Origin: Pseudomaricurvus alkylphenolicus
GTDB taxonomy: Bacteria; Pseudomonadota; Gammaproteobacteria; Pseudomonadales; Cellvibrionaceae
NCBI RefSeq assembly: GCF_011683955.1
Contig: NZ_JAAQPI010000004.1
Location: 124,001-188,000 of the forward strand
Length of the DNA: 64,000 nt
Direction of reading: 5' to 3'
The notes beneath the pieces were generated by a model that saw only the letters and a program-made list of their open reading frames with translations, was not told the DNA's origin and made no database searches. This document shows positions 1 to 8,311 of this stretch, piece after piece (within the stretch, counting starts at the first letter, position 1; every line of letters starts with the position of its first letter). Made by a program: the position numbers and the translations under genes.

Positions 1-2
1 GC

Positions 3-128
3 CCCTTGAGAGCCCTTAAGAACCACACCACACCGGTCAAAGGCCTCTACCACATTGGCGCCTCCACCCATCCGGGGCCCGGCCTGGGCGGTGGCTCTGG
101 CTATCTGGTGGCAAAGGCTATCGGATGA
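3..128 (+). CDS. FAD-dependent oxidoreductase, C-terminal end only (phytoene desaturase-like)
   Basis: This is the tail of a gene that begins outside the window; frame 3 is open from the edge to a TGA at 126-128. The visible 41 residues carry the pattern GLYHIGASTHPGPGLGGGSG. This is the C-terminal FAD-binding signature of phytoene-dehydrogenase-like amine/carotenoid oxidoreductases. A comparable ending (TGPSCHPGGGICGMG) is found in the full-length family member at 50121-51704. The substrate cannot be told from the fragment. The family call is fairly secure; everything upstream is unseen. Confidence 0.7.
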   Translation, partial: PLRALKNHTTPVKGLYHIGASTHPGPGLGGGSGYLVAKAIG

Positions 129-160
129 CCCGAGCGGCACCATGAGTCACAACCGAAAAT

Positions 161-178
161 TGCATTACATGTAAAGTA
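161..178 (+). promoter_or_regulatory. Putative MarR-regulon operator, copy 1
   Basis: TGCATTACATGTAAAGTA contains the perfect palindrome TTACATGTAA. It matches the 18-bp motif at 38250-38267 at 14 of 18 positions. It is the weakest of four copies and lies upstream of the AraC-type gene. That it is an operator is inferred from recurrence. Confidence 0.45.
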
Positions 179-219
179 TTTCTATACTGGCTTCGTGATA
201 TAACCTCCGTCACTATATG

Positions 220-256
220 GCTATACCGATTGCGCAGTCGCTATGCCGATTGCGCA
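220..256 (+). promoter_or_regulatory. Two direct repeats upstream of the AraC-type gene
   Basis: GCTATACCGATTGCGCA (220-236) and GCTATGCCGATTGCGCA (240-256) differ at one base and are spaced exactly 20 bp apart. AraC-family activators usually bind tandem direct half-sites about two helical turns apart, so this is a likely site for the adjacent regulator. The binding partner is inferred. Confidence 0.5.
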
Positions 257-384
257 CATTGGTGCGGGCCCGGGCTTGTTTTAGTAGTCGACATACCCAA
301 TCGGGAGTATATTCGAAGTATCCAAAGCGTCACCCGTCTGCCGGACGGGACTAATAATAATGGGAAAGCCGAGGAGAAACCGAG

Positions 385-1350
385 ATGGATTTGCTGACAA
401 ATCACGAACTGTTTCACTCCGATGACGTGGACTTTGTCCGCGCGGAAGTCGCCAAAGTCTACTGCGACCACAAACTGACACCGGTCAAGGGCAACAGCTT
501 AAGAGCCCGCCACCACCGTGCCAAAATCGCCGACGTCTCACTCAACTACATGCAGTACGGCGCCGAAGTGGACATCACCCCGGGTGAACTCAACGATTTC
601 TTCCTGATCCAGCTTCCTCTCGCCGGCTTTGCGGAAATCAACAGCGGCAACCAAACCGTAATCTCCGATGAATCCGCCGCCTCCATTCCCGCACCCGACG
701 AACACCTGTCCATGCGCTGGAGCGAAGACTGTGAACAACTGCTCGTACAAATTTCCCGTAACGCCATAGAAAAACGCCTTAGCTCACTGATTGCCCAGCC
801 GCTCAATGCCCCCCTGGCGTTTGATCTGTTGATGTTCAGTGAAGACCAGAAAATCAAAGCCTGGTGGCGACTAATCGACTACATGCTGACGGAGTTCCAG
901 AACGACCAACCGGTAACCGCAGGTGGCGGTGCCGAACATATGGAACAGTTGATTATGACCAACCTGCTCTACGCACAACCACACAACTACACCGACACAC
1001 TGCTGTCAAAGTCGCACTCTATTGCACCGGCGCACGTTAAAAAAGCCGAAGAATACATCCGCGCCAACATCGCCTCCCACATCTCCATCGACGACCTCGT
1101 CGCCGTCACCGGCGTCAGCCCCCGCTCACTGCACGAAGGATTTCGAAAATTCCGCGGCCAAAGCCCCCTCAACTACCTGAGATCACTGCGCTTTGAAAAC
1201 GCCCGCAAAGACCTCATGGCATCCAACGGCGACAGCGTCACCGCCATTGCCAGCAAATGGGGATTTACCCAGCTGGGACGCTTCTCAGTCACCTACAAAG
1301 AAGTCTATGGCGAATCCCCGTCGGAAACGATGAAGCGTTCGAAGTTCTAA
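385..1350 (+). CDS. AraC-family transcriptional regulator
   Basis: This 321-residue protein has an N-terminal ligand-sensing half (about residues 55-195, AraC_binding_2-like) and a C-terminal double helix-turn-helix (about residues 220-318). The second half includes the typical SIDDLVAVTGVSPRSLHEGF and WGFTQLGRFSVTYKEVYGES stretches. The ATG is preceded by a good ribosome site (GAGGAG). Upstream lie two 17-bp direct repeats with 20-bp periodicity and a copy of the TTACAYGTAA motif, so the gene is probably autoregulated and may be linked to the MarR regulon. AraC regulators are also described beside indole-oxidation clusters in Acinetobacter (iif type). The SDR and flavin reductase downstream are consistent with that, but the effector is not known. 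Confidence 0.9.
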   Translation: MDLLTNHELFHSDDVDFVRAEVAKVYCDHKLTPVKGNSLRARHHRAKIADVSLNYMQYGAEVDITPGELNDFFLIQLPLAGFAEINSGNQTVISDESAASIPAPDEHLSMRWSEDCEQLLVQISRNAIEKRLSSLIAQPLNAPLAFDLLMFSEDQKIKAWWRLIDYMLTEFQNDQPVTAGGGAEHMEQLIMTNLLYAQPHNYTDTLLSKSHSIAPAHVKKAEEYIRANIASHISIDDLVAVTGVSPRSLHEGFRKFRGQSPLNYLRSLRFENARKDLMASNGDSVTAIASKWGFTQLGRFSVTYKEVYGESPSETMKRSKF

Positions 1351-1407
1351 CTGCTCCTGTTGCCTATTAACGATGAGGCACAAATCTACGAGAACTGCAG
1401 TGCAAAA

Positions 1408-1549
1408 GGTGGCTGGGGGTTTCGTTTTGGAGCATCAAAAGCCAGCGCTGAAGGAGCAAAAAAGACCAACGTTTTCTGTTGGGCTTTTTTGTAACTGAAG
1501 GCACCCTGGAAGGGCGCGGCTTAGCTCCAAAACGGAACCCCCAGCCGCC
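1408..1549 (+). repeat. Structured dispersed repeat, copy A (divergent)
   Basis: A 26-bp stem closes the element: 1408-1433 pairs with 1524-1549, broken only by two G.U positions. An inner hairpin (AAAAAAGaCCAAC / GTTGGgCTTTTTT, loop GTTTTCT) lies at 1458-1490, and a CCC/GGG hairpin at about 1504-1514. Copies B (29054) and C (58010) keep the same architecture with different stem sequences. The G.U pairs occur only if the plus strand is the RNA. It lies between the convergent AraC and SDR genes. I do not recognise it as a named family. Confidence 0.75.
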
Positions 1550-1642
1550 GCTTGAGGCACCCAACCAAAAGCCACTTTCCACAAAGCCTGCGAACTCCAT
1601 GATAGTTTCGGTCGGAGCTCATCCTTCAAGAACAGCGTCTAA

Positions 1643-1668
1643 TAAAAAAACCCGCACAAAGGCGGGCA
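1643..1668 (-). terminator. Rho-independent terminator for the SDR gene
   Basis: Read on the minus strand, a GCCCGC/GCGGGT hairpin with loop CTTTGT is followed by seven T. It lies about 30 bases past the stop codon of the SDR gene. Confidence 0.85.
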
Positions 1669-1697
1669 TAAACGAGTGCAGGAAAAACCTGCCAGGG

Positions 1698-2510
1698 TCA
1701 ACTAACCTTCGATTCCTCAACAGCCCGCATCATCGCCACCATACAAGACTCCGTCGCCTCAGGCCCAAGCGCCGAATAGCCCCCATCCACAGGAATCTCC
1801 GCCCCGGTAATAAACCGGGCGTGATCCGAACACAAAAACAACACCGCATCAGCCACCTCCTCAGCCTCAACCACACGCCCCAAAGGCTGATAATTCGACA
1901 CCACCTCATCGGCAATCTGACGATTATTCTCCGTCAAACCCGCCACAGGCACACTCCAGGTAATCCCCGCCAAAATCGTATTCACCGTCACCCGATCCTT
2001 AGCCAGATCCAACGCCATATTCCGCGTCAACTGATGAATCGCCGCCTTAGACACCGGATAGGTCCAACGCCCCGCCTGAGCAATGGCCGCAGAAATACTG
2101 CCAAAATTTACAACCGCCCCACCGGTACTCTTAGCCAGATACGGCTGCGCCTCATTCACCAACAACGCATGACCAAACACATTCGTATTGAACGTATCCA
2201 CCCACTGCTGCCGACTCGACGCCATGCCATCATCGTCATACAACGCCGCCACATTCACCACAAAATCAATCTGCCCGAACTCCTCCAGCGCACGCCCCAC
2301 CAGCGCCTTGATATCCTCATCCCGCTGCAAATCCGTGCGCTGAAAAACCGCGCCTGCGCCCAAATCCGACGCCAAGGCCTCACCCACATCCGTACTGCGG
2401 GCTGCAATCACCACCTTGGTACCCGCGCCATACAACGCCCGCGTCACCGCCTCACCAATACTCGCCGCACCACCCGTAACAATCGCTACCTTATCCTGCA
2501 AACCTTTCAT
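1698..2510 (-). CDS. SDR family oxidoreductase
   Basis: A classical short-chain dehydrogenase/reductase of about 270 residues. It has a cofactor glycine motif (TGGAASIG), an NVAAL segment in place of NNAG, the YPVSK catalytic Tyr-Lys pair and a C-terminal PVDGGYSALG. An in-frame start 14 codons upstream exists, but the internal ATG at 2510 sits after GAGGAACAGACG and begins directly with the Rossmann fold, so I prefer it. It follows the flavin reductase by 25 bases on the same strand and is probably co-transcribed. SDR plus flavin reductase pairs occur in indole and indoleacetate degradation clusters (iacE/iacG, iifA/iifD). The substrate here is unproven. Confidence 0.88.
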   Translation of the reverse strand: MKGLQDKVAIVTGGAASIGEAVTRALYGAGTKVVIAARSTDVGEALASDLGAGAVFQRTDLQRDEDIKALVGRALEEFGQIDFVVNVAALYDDDGMASSRQQWVDTFNTNVFGHALLVNEAQPYLAKSTGGAVVNFGSISAAIAQAGRWTYPVSKAAIHQLTRNMALDLAKDRVTVNTILAGITWSVPVAGLTENNRQIADEVVSNYQPLGRVVEAEEVADAVLFLCSDHARFITGAEIPVDGGYSALGPEATESCMVAMMRAVEESKVS

Positions 2511-2535
2511 CGTCTGTTCCTCGTTATTAATAAAA

Positions 2536-3498
2536 TCATTCCGTCCAGGCAATAATGCGTCGCAAATAACGCTTAAACATCATTGCCTCATCGGCAGTAA
2601 ACACCCCGAGCGCCTCGGCCTCATTTGTCTTGGCCACCTTCAACAGCGGCTCCAACTTCTGCCGGCCAGTGTCCGTCAACTTGATGCGGGTTGTATCCCC
2701 ATGATGCTCCCGCGACAACAACCCCGCGGCACACAACCCACGCAACTTATCGTTAACCACCTCCTCGGAAAGAATCGAATTGTGCATCAACTCCTTCAGG
2801 CTGCAGCCATCCTTGCCACCCAGAGAGGCCATCACCCGATACTCGTTCTCATCCAACCCCTGCGAATGCAACACACTGGTGAGCTTCGTCATCAACTGAT
2901 CAAAACTGCGTCCGACCAAATAATGCAGATAATCATCCACAAAACCCGCATCCGTTCCCAAGTCATCCGGCAACTGCTCATTGCAGGGATGAAAACTGGA
3001 CACCACATACTTGCCCCGATGAAACATCAATCCCGAGCGACCCGTCGTGTGAAAACGCTTGACCTCACCCACAATAATAATGTGGTCACCGCCCTCATAC
3101 TGATACTTGGTCTCACACTCGAACTGTGCCGCACAACCCTTCAATAGCGGCGCATCACCCAATCCCAATTCATAGTCAATACCGGAGAACTTATCCTCCT
3201 GGGGCCGTGCAAAGTGATTCGACAGAGAGACCTGGTCCGCGGCCAATACATTCACCGCGAAGAACTCCGCCTTTTCATAGGCCTCCAGACTGCGGGCACG
3301 CTTGTCAATACTCCATAGAACCAGAGGGGGTTCCAGGGAAACAGAATTAAAACTGCTGGCGGTTGTACCAACGTACTGATTACTGCCTTCTCCAGCGTCA
3401 TCCCTGGCAGTAACAATAGTTACGCCTGTGGCAAAATTGCCCAATGCATTGCGAAATGCCATGGGATCGATTGTCGTTTCCGTCAGTGCTTGATTCAT
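2536..3498 (-). CDS. Flavin reductase with C-terminal MarR-like domain
   Basis: The first about 170 residues are a flavin reductase domain of the HpaC/C1 type (FRNALGNFATGVTIVT, SSFNSVSLEPPLVLWSI, GDHIIIVGEV). Residues about 205-315 form a winged-helix MarR-like module (ENEYRVMASLGGKDGCSLKEL, LSREHHGDTTRIKLTDTGR). The same architecture is known in the reductase component of Acinetobacter p-hydroxyphenylacetate hydroxylase, where the MarR-like part senses the aromatic substrate. It would supply reduced FMN/FAD to a two-component oxygenase, but no such oxygenase is encoded nearby. The start at 3498 has an AAGGTGA ribosome site; a longer ORF start lies 12 codons upstream. Confidence 0.88.
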   Translation of the reverse strand: MNQALTETTIDPMAFRNALGNFATGVTIVTARDDAGEGSNQYVGTTASSFNSVSLEPPLVLWSIDKRARSLEAYEKAEFFAVNVLAADQVSLSNHFARPQEDKFSGIDYELGLGDAPLLKGCAAQFECETKYQYEGGDHIIIVGEVKRFHTTGRSGLMFHRGKYVVSSFHPCNEQLPDDLGTDAGFVDDYLHYLVGRSFDQLMTKLTSVLHSQGLDENEYRVMASLGGKDGCSLKELMHNSILSEEVVNDKLRGLCAAGLLSREHHGDTTRIKLTDTGRQKLEPLLKVAKTNEAEALGVFTADEAMMFKRYLRRIIAWTE

Positions 3499-3833
3499 CG
3501 CCGTCACCTTTTGCCTCTCTTTGATGCCAACCATCGTTGCTCTTAGATGGTCGCTTATCGCTGTTATGGATTTCAGGATTTATGCTAGAGACTTAGTCCC
3601 AATGGGAATATTCAGAGAAGGTCGCGCCTATGCAACTTGCGCAGTTTCCGAGATCCAGTAACCGGAAACTTATGCACCTGGATCAATCAATCGCGACTCG
3701 GCAGCAGTTACTGAATAGGCCCTGCAATTCATGCATAGATCTCACCCGGAATCCGTTTCACACTGAACCTACAAAAAATCAATAATTCGAAAAATCTATA
3801 AATCCAAAAATCAGCCCACTGGAGGCATGAACA
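3499..3833. other. Divergent promoter region, no recognisable sites
   Basis: These 335 bases separate the flavin reductase (minus) from the TonB receptor (plus) and must hold both promoters. I found neither the TTACACGTAA nor the TAATCCCATTA motif here, and no convincing small ORF or hairpin. Confidence 0.6.
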
Positions 3834-6179
3834 ATGAAAGCCAAACTGCTTAGCCAGATGATAGCCGCTACCATCATTGGCGGTCTGCCCGCCGCTGCCA
3901 CTCAGGCAGAAGCAAAAGACACCCAACATTGGGCGGTCGAGGAAATTGTGGTTACCGCCCGTAAACGCGAAGAAAACCTTCAGGACACCCCTATCGCCGT
4001 GACCGCCTTTTCCGGCGAGGGCATGGAAAAACGCGGCGTGACCAAATTGAACGGAGTAGCCGCCTACGCGCCCAATATGAGCTTCCAGAGCAACCCCAGC
4101 TTTGGCGGCGCCTCCAACGCGGCCTCCATCTATATTCGCGGTGTTGGCCAGAAAGAATTCCTGCCCACCACTGAACCCGGCGTGGGTCTCTATGTGGATG
4201 GCGTGTATATCGCCCGCTCAGTGGGCGCGATTCTGGATCTGGTGGATATCGCCCAGGTGGAAGTCCTGCGCGGTCCCCAGGGCACGCTGTTTGGTCGTAA
4301 TACCATCGGCGGTGCCATCAGTATTACCAGCCAGAAACCGGACGCCGAATTCGGCGGCAAAGTTTCCGTCGGATTGGGCACGGATAACGCGTTGACCGTC
4401 AAAGGCACTGTCGATATTCCCCTCAGCGATACGCTCCACACCCGCATTTCATTGGCGGACATGTCCCAGGACGGTTATGTGGAGAGACTGGACGGCGTCG
4501 AACTGGGTGACGATGACACCCAGACCGGGCGCTTTAACGCGGTCTGGGCCCCCAGCAGCGACTTTGAAATGAACTTCTCGGCAGAGTTTTCCCGTGATCG
4601 AGAGAACGGACCGCCGATGACCTTGATGGACATCAACCTGGGCAACCCCATTGATCCCAACACACCACCGATGGCCGTTATCCACAACGTGGTCGCCAAT
4701 GCCATGGCGGGAGCCACGGATGGCAGCCCCTGTGCCAACCCGATTAATAAAATCAACCTGGACGTACCCGGTTGTTATGACCTGCGTTACGACCTGGGCG
4801 ACAGCAAAAACGCCGGCACCGCGCCAGCCAAATCCGAGTCAGATTTCAAGGCCACAAACCTGAATATGACTTGGGACATCAATGACAATCTGACCTTTAA
4901 ATCCATCACTGCCTGGCGCGATCTGGATGCGGAATTCTCTCGCGATGGTGACCACTCCCCCCATCGCGTCAGCCAGTTTCACGACACTCTCGAGCAAACG
5001 CAATTTACCCAGGAATTCCAGCTGCTGGGCAGCCATCTTGACGCCAAGTTAAACTGGATTTTTGGCCTTTACTACTTTGATGAAGACGGCGATAACGTGA
5101 ACACCCTGGACTTTACCGTCTCCAACTTTACCAGCGGTGGTGAATTTTCCAATACATCCAAGGCCGCCTTCGGACAGGCCACCATGGACTTTACCGACTG
5201 GTTCAGTCTGACTCTGGGATTGCGCTATACCAAGGAAGACAAGGAATTCACCCCCGACCAGGTCATCTTGCAGAACTACTTTGCCGGCAGCGGCCACCCG
5301 ATGCTGGATGCACCCTTCATGCAGGCGGGCACACGGGTACTGCCGCTGGCGACTGACAAGCAGTCCATCTCCGAAGTCACCCCCATGGTGAACGCCTCCT
5401 TCCATCTGAATGACAACACCATGCTCTACGCCAGTTATTCCGAGGGCTTTAAGAGCGGCGGCTTTACCCAGCGGGTTTTTCCACCCCAGGTTGCAGGATT
5501 TACCGCCCCGGCGGACGCCAGCGATACCGACCTGATTCCCGACTTCGATCCGGAATTTGTTGAAGTTTACGAACTGGGTGTGAAGTACACAGGCCTGGAT
5601 GGCCGGTTGAAATTAAACGCCGCAGCCTTCCACACCGTGTATGACGACCTGCAAATCCAAGTTTTCACCAGCGTAGCACCGGTCACCAAGAACGCAGCGT
5701 CTGCCAAAATCACCGGTTGGGAAACTGAACTGAGCTGGTTGCCGGCCGAAAACTGGCTGGTGGAGGCCAGCTACGGCTGGCTCAACGCCCGCTACGACGA
5801 TATCGATTTTGAGGAAACCTTTATCGATCCCGGCAATGAGTTTGAACGCGTACCCGAGCGCACGGCGAGCCTTGCTGTCAGCCGCGATTTCTATACCGAC
5901 ATCGGTTCCTTTACCGCTCGGGTGGATTGGTCCTATCGCTCCAAGGAGTATATGGACTCATTCAACACCGAGCTGATTGCCCAGGACGCCTATGATCTGT
6001 TTAACGCCAACCTGAACTGGACCAGCAACGACGAAGTTTGGGATGCGCAATTGACGTTAAAAAACATCACCGATGAGAAGTACCTGACGACCGGGATTAT
6101 CGGCGATGCCTTCCAGACCTATGAGGGTATTTACAATCGTGGGAGGGAATGGCGGTTTAATGTTAAGTACAACTTCTGA
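3834..6179 (+). CDS. TonB-dependent outer membrane receptor
   Basis: A 781-residue receptor. It has a signal peptide (about residues 1-27), a TonB-box-like VEEIVVTARKREENLQD, and a plug domain containing YIRGVGQ, VEVLRGPQGTLFGRNTIGG and ITSQKP. A long beta-barrel ends in the typical aromatic residue (WRFNVKYNF). The start has GGAGG 9 bases upstream. It belongs to the large FecA/SusC-unrelated family common in marine and sphingomonad-type degraders, importing an unknown ligand. It diverges from the flavin reductase/SDR pair, which hints at uptake of an aromatic or a co-regulated nutrient; that is inference. Confidence 0.93.
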   Translation: MKAKLLSQMIAATIIGGLPAAATQAEAKDTQHWAVEEIVVTARKREENLQDTPIAVTAFSGEGMEKRGVTKLNGVAAYAPNMSFQSNPSFGGASNAASIYIRGVGQKEFLPTTEPGVGLYVDGVYIARSVGAILDLVDIAQVEVLRGPQGTLFGRNTIGGAISITSQKPDAEFGGKVSVGLGTDNALTVKGTVDIPLSDTLHTRISLADMSQDGYVERLDGVELGDDDTQTGRFNAVWAPSSDFEMNFSAEFSRDRENGPPMTLMDINLGNPIDPNTPPMAVIHNVVANAMAGATDGSPCANPINKINLDVPGCYDLRYDLGDSKNAGTAPAKSESDFKATNLNMTWDINDNLTFKSITAWRDLDAEFSRDGDHSPHRVSQFHDTLEQTQFTQEFQLLGSHLDAKLNWIFGLYYFDEDGDNVNTLDFTVSNFTSGGEFSNTSKAAFGQATMDFTDWFSLTLGLRYTKEDKEFTPDQVILQNYFAGSGHPMLDAPFMQAGTRVLPLATDKQSISEVTPMVNASFHLNDNTMLYASYSEGFKSGGFTQRVFPPQVAGFTAPADASDTDLIPDFDPEFVEVYELGVKYTGLDGRLKLNAAAFHTVYDDLQIQVFTSVAPVTKNAASAKITGWETELSWLPAENWLVEASYGWLNARYDDIDFEETFIDPGNEFERVPERTASLAVSRDFYTDIGSFTARVDWSYRSKEYMDSFNTELIAQDAYDLFNANLNWTSNDEVWDAQLTLKNITDEKYLTTGIIGDAFQTYEGIYNRGREWRFNVKYNF

Positions 6180-6199
6180 TTAACGACACTTGAATAAAG

Positions 6200-6225
6200 A
6201 GCCTCGCAGTTGCGGGGCTTTTTCG
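6200..6225 (+). terminator. Rho-independent terminator after the TonB receptor
   Basis: AGCCTCGCA-GT-TGCGGGGCT (one U.G pair) is followed by TTTTT. It starts about 20 bases past the receptor stop codon. Confidence 0.85.
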
Positions 6226-6355
6226 TATCTCTGGGATCTTTCGTTATCAGAGGAGTGTTTGGGAATTAATCTTCAGCAAAGTGCCAGGAGCGGAAGTTCA
6301 TAATCCTGGTTCAGGGCACCATGGGCGTTCGATGATGTCCGCAACGGCCGCACGA

Positions 6356-6543
6356 CGTAGGGTGGATTAGAAGCGCTTTGCGCTTCGTAATCCACCGATC
6401 CGCCGAAGGTTTAAATTGGCGGCGGCCGTGTATAAATCACCTGTTGCAGGAACATTCAAGGGTGTTAAAAACCGGGCCGCAGCCAACGAACATCTCCGGC
6501 AGAACCGGCGGATTACGGCGCAAGCGCCTAATCCGCCCTACGC
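6356..6543. repeat. Pair of inverted short palindromic (REP-like) elements
   Basis: The left unit (6356-6396) is GTAGGGTGGATTA, a small hairpin (GAAGCGC/GCGCTTC) and TAATCCACC. The right unit (6507-6543) is GGCGGATTAC, GGCGCAAGCGCC and TAATCCGCCCTACG in opposite orientation. Together they form a BIME-like or MITE-like block. Related single units occur at 40431 and 45801. The rest of the 6226-6660 gap shows nothing else. Confidence 0.6.
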
Positions 6544-6667
6544 ATAAACAACGCCATCAGAGTACCAATCCTGCGAATTTCTAAGACCGGTTATGGCACA
6601 CAAGAGACATTGCCCAATAACTCCAGCAGCGGTATCATCATCCACCAGTGTTAAGTCGCAAAACGAA

Positions 6668-6690
6668 AAAACGCCCGATAACGGGCGTTT
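6668..6690. terminator. Bidirectional terminator hairpin
   Basis: AAACGCCCGATAACGGGCGTTT is flanked by T-rich sequence when read from the minus strand, about 30 bases after the iorB stop. It should end the minus-strand ior operon. Confidence 0.8.
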
Positions 6691-6721
6691 CCTGGAACTT
6701 CACTGATCAGCTTACAAGATA

Positions 6722-8296
6722 TCAAGCCGAAACCGCAGACTGTCGCATCTCAACCACATTATCACTAGGCGTTGTGGCCACCGGCAAAGCAGCAAGCGCC
6801 TCATCGAACGCCTTGCCATCTTCGCCCGCCAGGGCGGCATCACACAACTCCTGCACCGTGACACCGGAAAGGCTGGAACCCTGTTGCTCCACGACTTTCA
6901 TTACCGCATTAAAGCGCTTCATGCCGCGAGCGTGGGTGGGGCCATACCCCTTGATCAAACGAGGTGCCCGACTCACAGCAAGTGCCAGAGCATAATTGCG
7001 CCCCGCCAGATCCAACACATTTTGCAACCACGCCTCAATCGCCGTATTCTCATGGGCGTAACGCAAGGTCGAACGACGCATAAAGCGCAGACTGGCCAGC
7101 GTATACATCAAGAGATAACCGCTGAGCTTGCCGGTCTGAAGCTTGCGACCGTGGGTAAACAAGCCACCCAACAGCTTCTTTAAACCACCGGAGTTCAGCA
7201 TAAACTCGCCAAGCCCCTTAGGCAAAGTATCGCAAATTTCTTCATAGCGGGGATGCAGAAATTCCACGGGATAAACAAACTGACCCGGTTGCGCCTTAAC
7301 TTCGCTGCGAATGCGTTCACTGCGCTCGCGGCGGGTCTTTTGATCCGCCACGCGAATCGTATCCTGGAACGCCATCCACAGTGCCAGGTAGCGAGCCGTC
7401 TCGCGGCTGAGGGCGAAGTTGCTTTCTTTATCGCGCGCCAGAACCTGATCCATGCGATCCAAATAGAGCTCCGCGTAAGCAAAGTCCTGGTAATCCACCA
7501 ATTGGCGAACACCTTCGCAAACAATACCCTGTACCTCCGCAGGAAATGAACCCTTGATCCGCTGTAGCAGGGCTTCGCCCTGAGGAGTTGCCGCACTTTG
7601 TGGAACCGGTAGGTCTTTTTCCTGGCGGCTATCTTCGGGGGTTTCCAGCATATGCTGTTCAGCCCGTTGATAAGCTGCTTCAAACGCCTTGAGGTTGGTT
7701 TCAACCGCAATACCACCTTTGCGAATTGCCTCTTCAAACTCCTCTTTCTTAAAGGGCAAGACACGAGTACCGGCAATCGCACCAAACAATACCGAACTGA
7801 TCACCGATTGATTGTCCTTGGCCAACTGCTCCATATCGAAAGCAATACAATCTTTGGAGGCGGCCTGCAAGGCTGACATTATTTTGCCACTATCCGCCAG
7901 ACCGTTACCCATCTGCTCCTTTTCCGCTACCGTATAAGAACGGTGAGTGGCAGCAATCAGAGTCGTACGGTCGGGAGTCACAAAACCTCTCTGCACCGCA
8001 CGACCAGCTTCCACCAGTTCGGCGGCAATCAGCAAATCCACATCGCCGGGAACCGGATTCATGCTCAACACGGGTAGCTGATTGACCCGCTTTGCCTCTG
8101 CCTCTGGGAAAATCTCCAGATAGTAAATGGTGGCGCCGGTTCGTTGCGCCACACCCGGAACAGACGTGGACTGAGCCAGATAATCGTGGGCTTCCGCCAC
8201 ATCGCGGATCCAGTTGGACAACACGCCACCGCCCTGACCACCCATGGCGGAGATGGCGATCTTGATCGGTTGAATCTCAGATACCAAATTGCTCAT
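6722..8296 (-). CDS. iorB: Indolepyruvate:ferredoxin oxidoreductase beta subunit (long form)
   Basis: A 524-residue protein. Residues about 10-205 are the pyruvate/ketoisovalerate oxidoreductase gamma domain (SAMGGQGGGVLSNWIRD, STSVPGVAQRTGATIYY). The remaining about 300 residues are a C-terminal extension typical of the bacterial long IorB form, whereas archaeal IorB is only about 200 residues. With IorA it would decarboxylate aryl-pyruvates such as indolepyruvate to the aryl-acetyl-CoA, reducing ferredoxin. The gene begins 15 bases after iorA with an AGGAGAGGAG ribosome site, so the two are translationally close in one operon with the isatin-hydrolase-like gene and the thioesterase. Confidence 0.9.
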   Translation of the reverse strand: MSNLVSEIQPIKIAISAMGGQGGGVLSNWIRDVAEAHDYLAQSTSVPGVAQRTGATIYYLEIFPEAEAKRVNQLPVLSMNPVPGDVDLLIAAELVEAGRAVQRGFVTPDRTTLIAATHRSYTVAEKEQMGNGLADSGKIMSALQAASKDCIAFDMEQLAKDNQSVISSVLFGAIAGTRVLPFKKEEFEEAIRKGGIAVETNLKAFEAAYQRAEQHMLETPEDSRQEKDLPVPQSAATPQGEALLQRIKGSFPAEVQGIVCEGVRQLVDYQDFAYAELYLDRMDQVLARDKESNFALSRETARYLALWMAFQDTIRVADQKTRRERSERIRSEVKAQPGQFVYPVEFLHPRYEEICDTLPKGLGEFMLNSGGLKKLLGGLFTHGRKLQTGKLSGYLLMYTLASLRFMRRSTLRYAHENTAIEAWLQNVLDLAGRNYALALAVSRAPRLIKGYGPTHARGMKRFNAVMKVVEQQGSSLSGVTVQELCDAALAGEDGKAFDEALAALPVATTPSDNVVEMRQSAVSA

Positions 8297-8311
8297 CGTT
8301 ATCTCCTCTCC

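Noticed and set aside
1479-2555. A 358-codon plus-strand frame rich in Arg, His and Pro
   Set aside because: It is antisense to the SDR gene and its low-complexity composition is a frame shadow; the first part also runs through repeat copy A.
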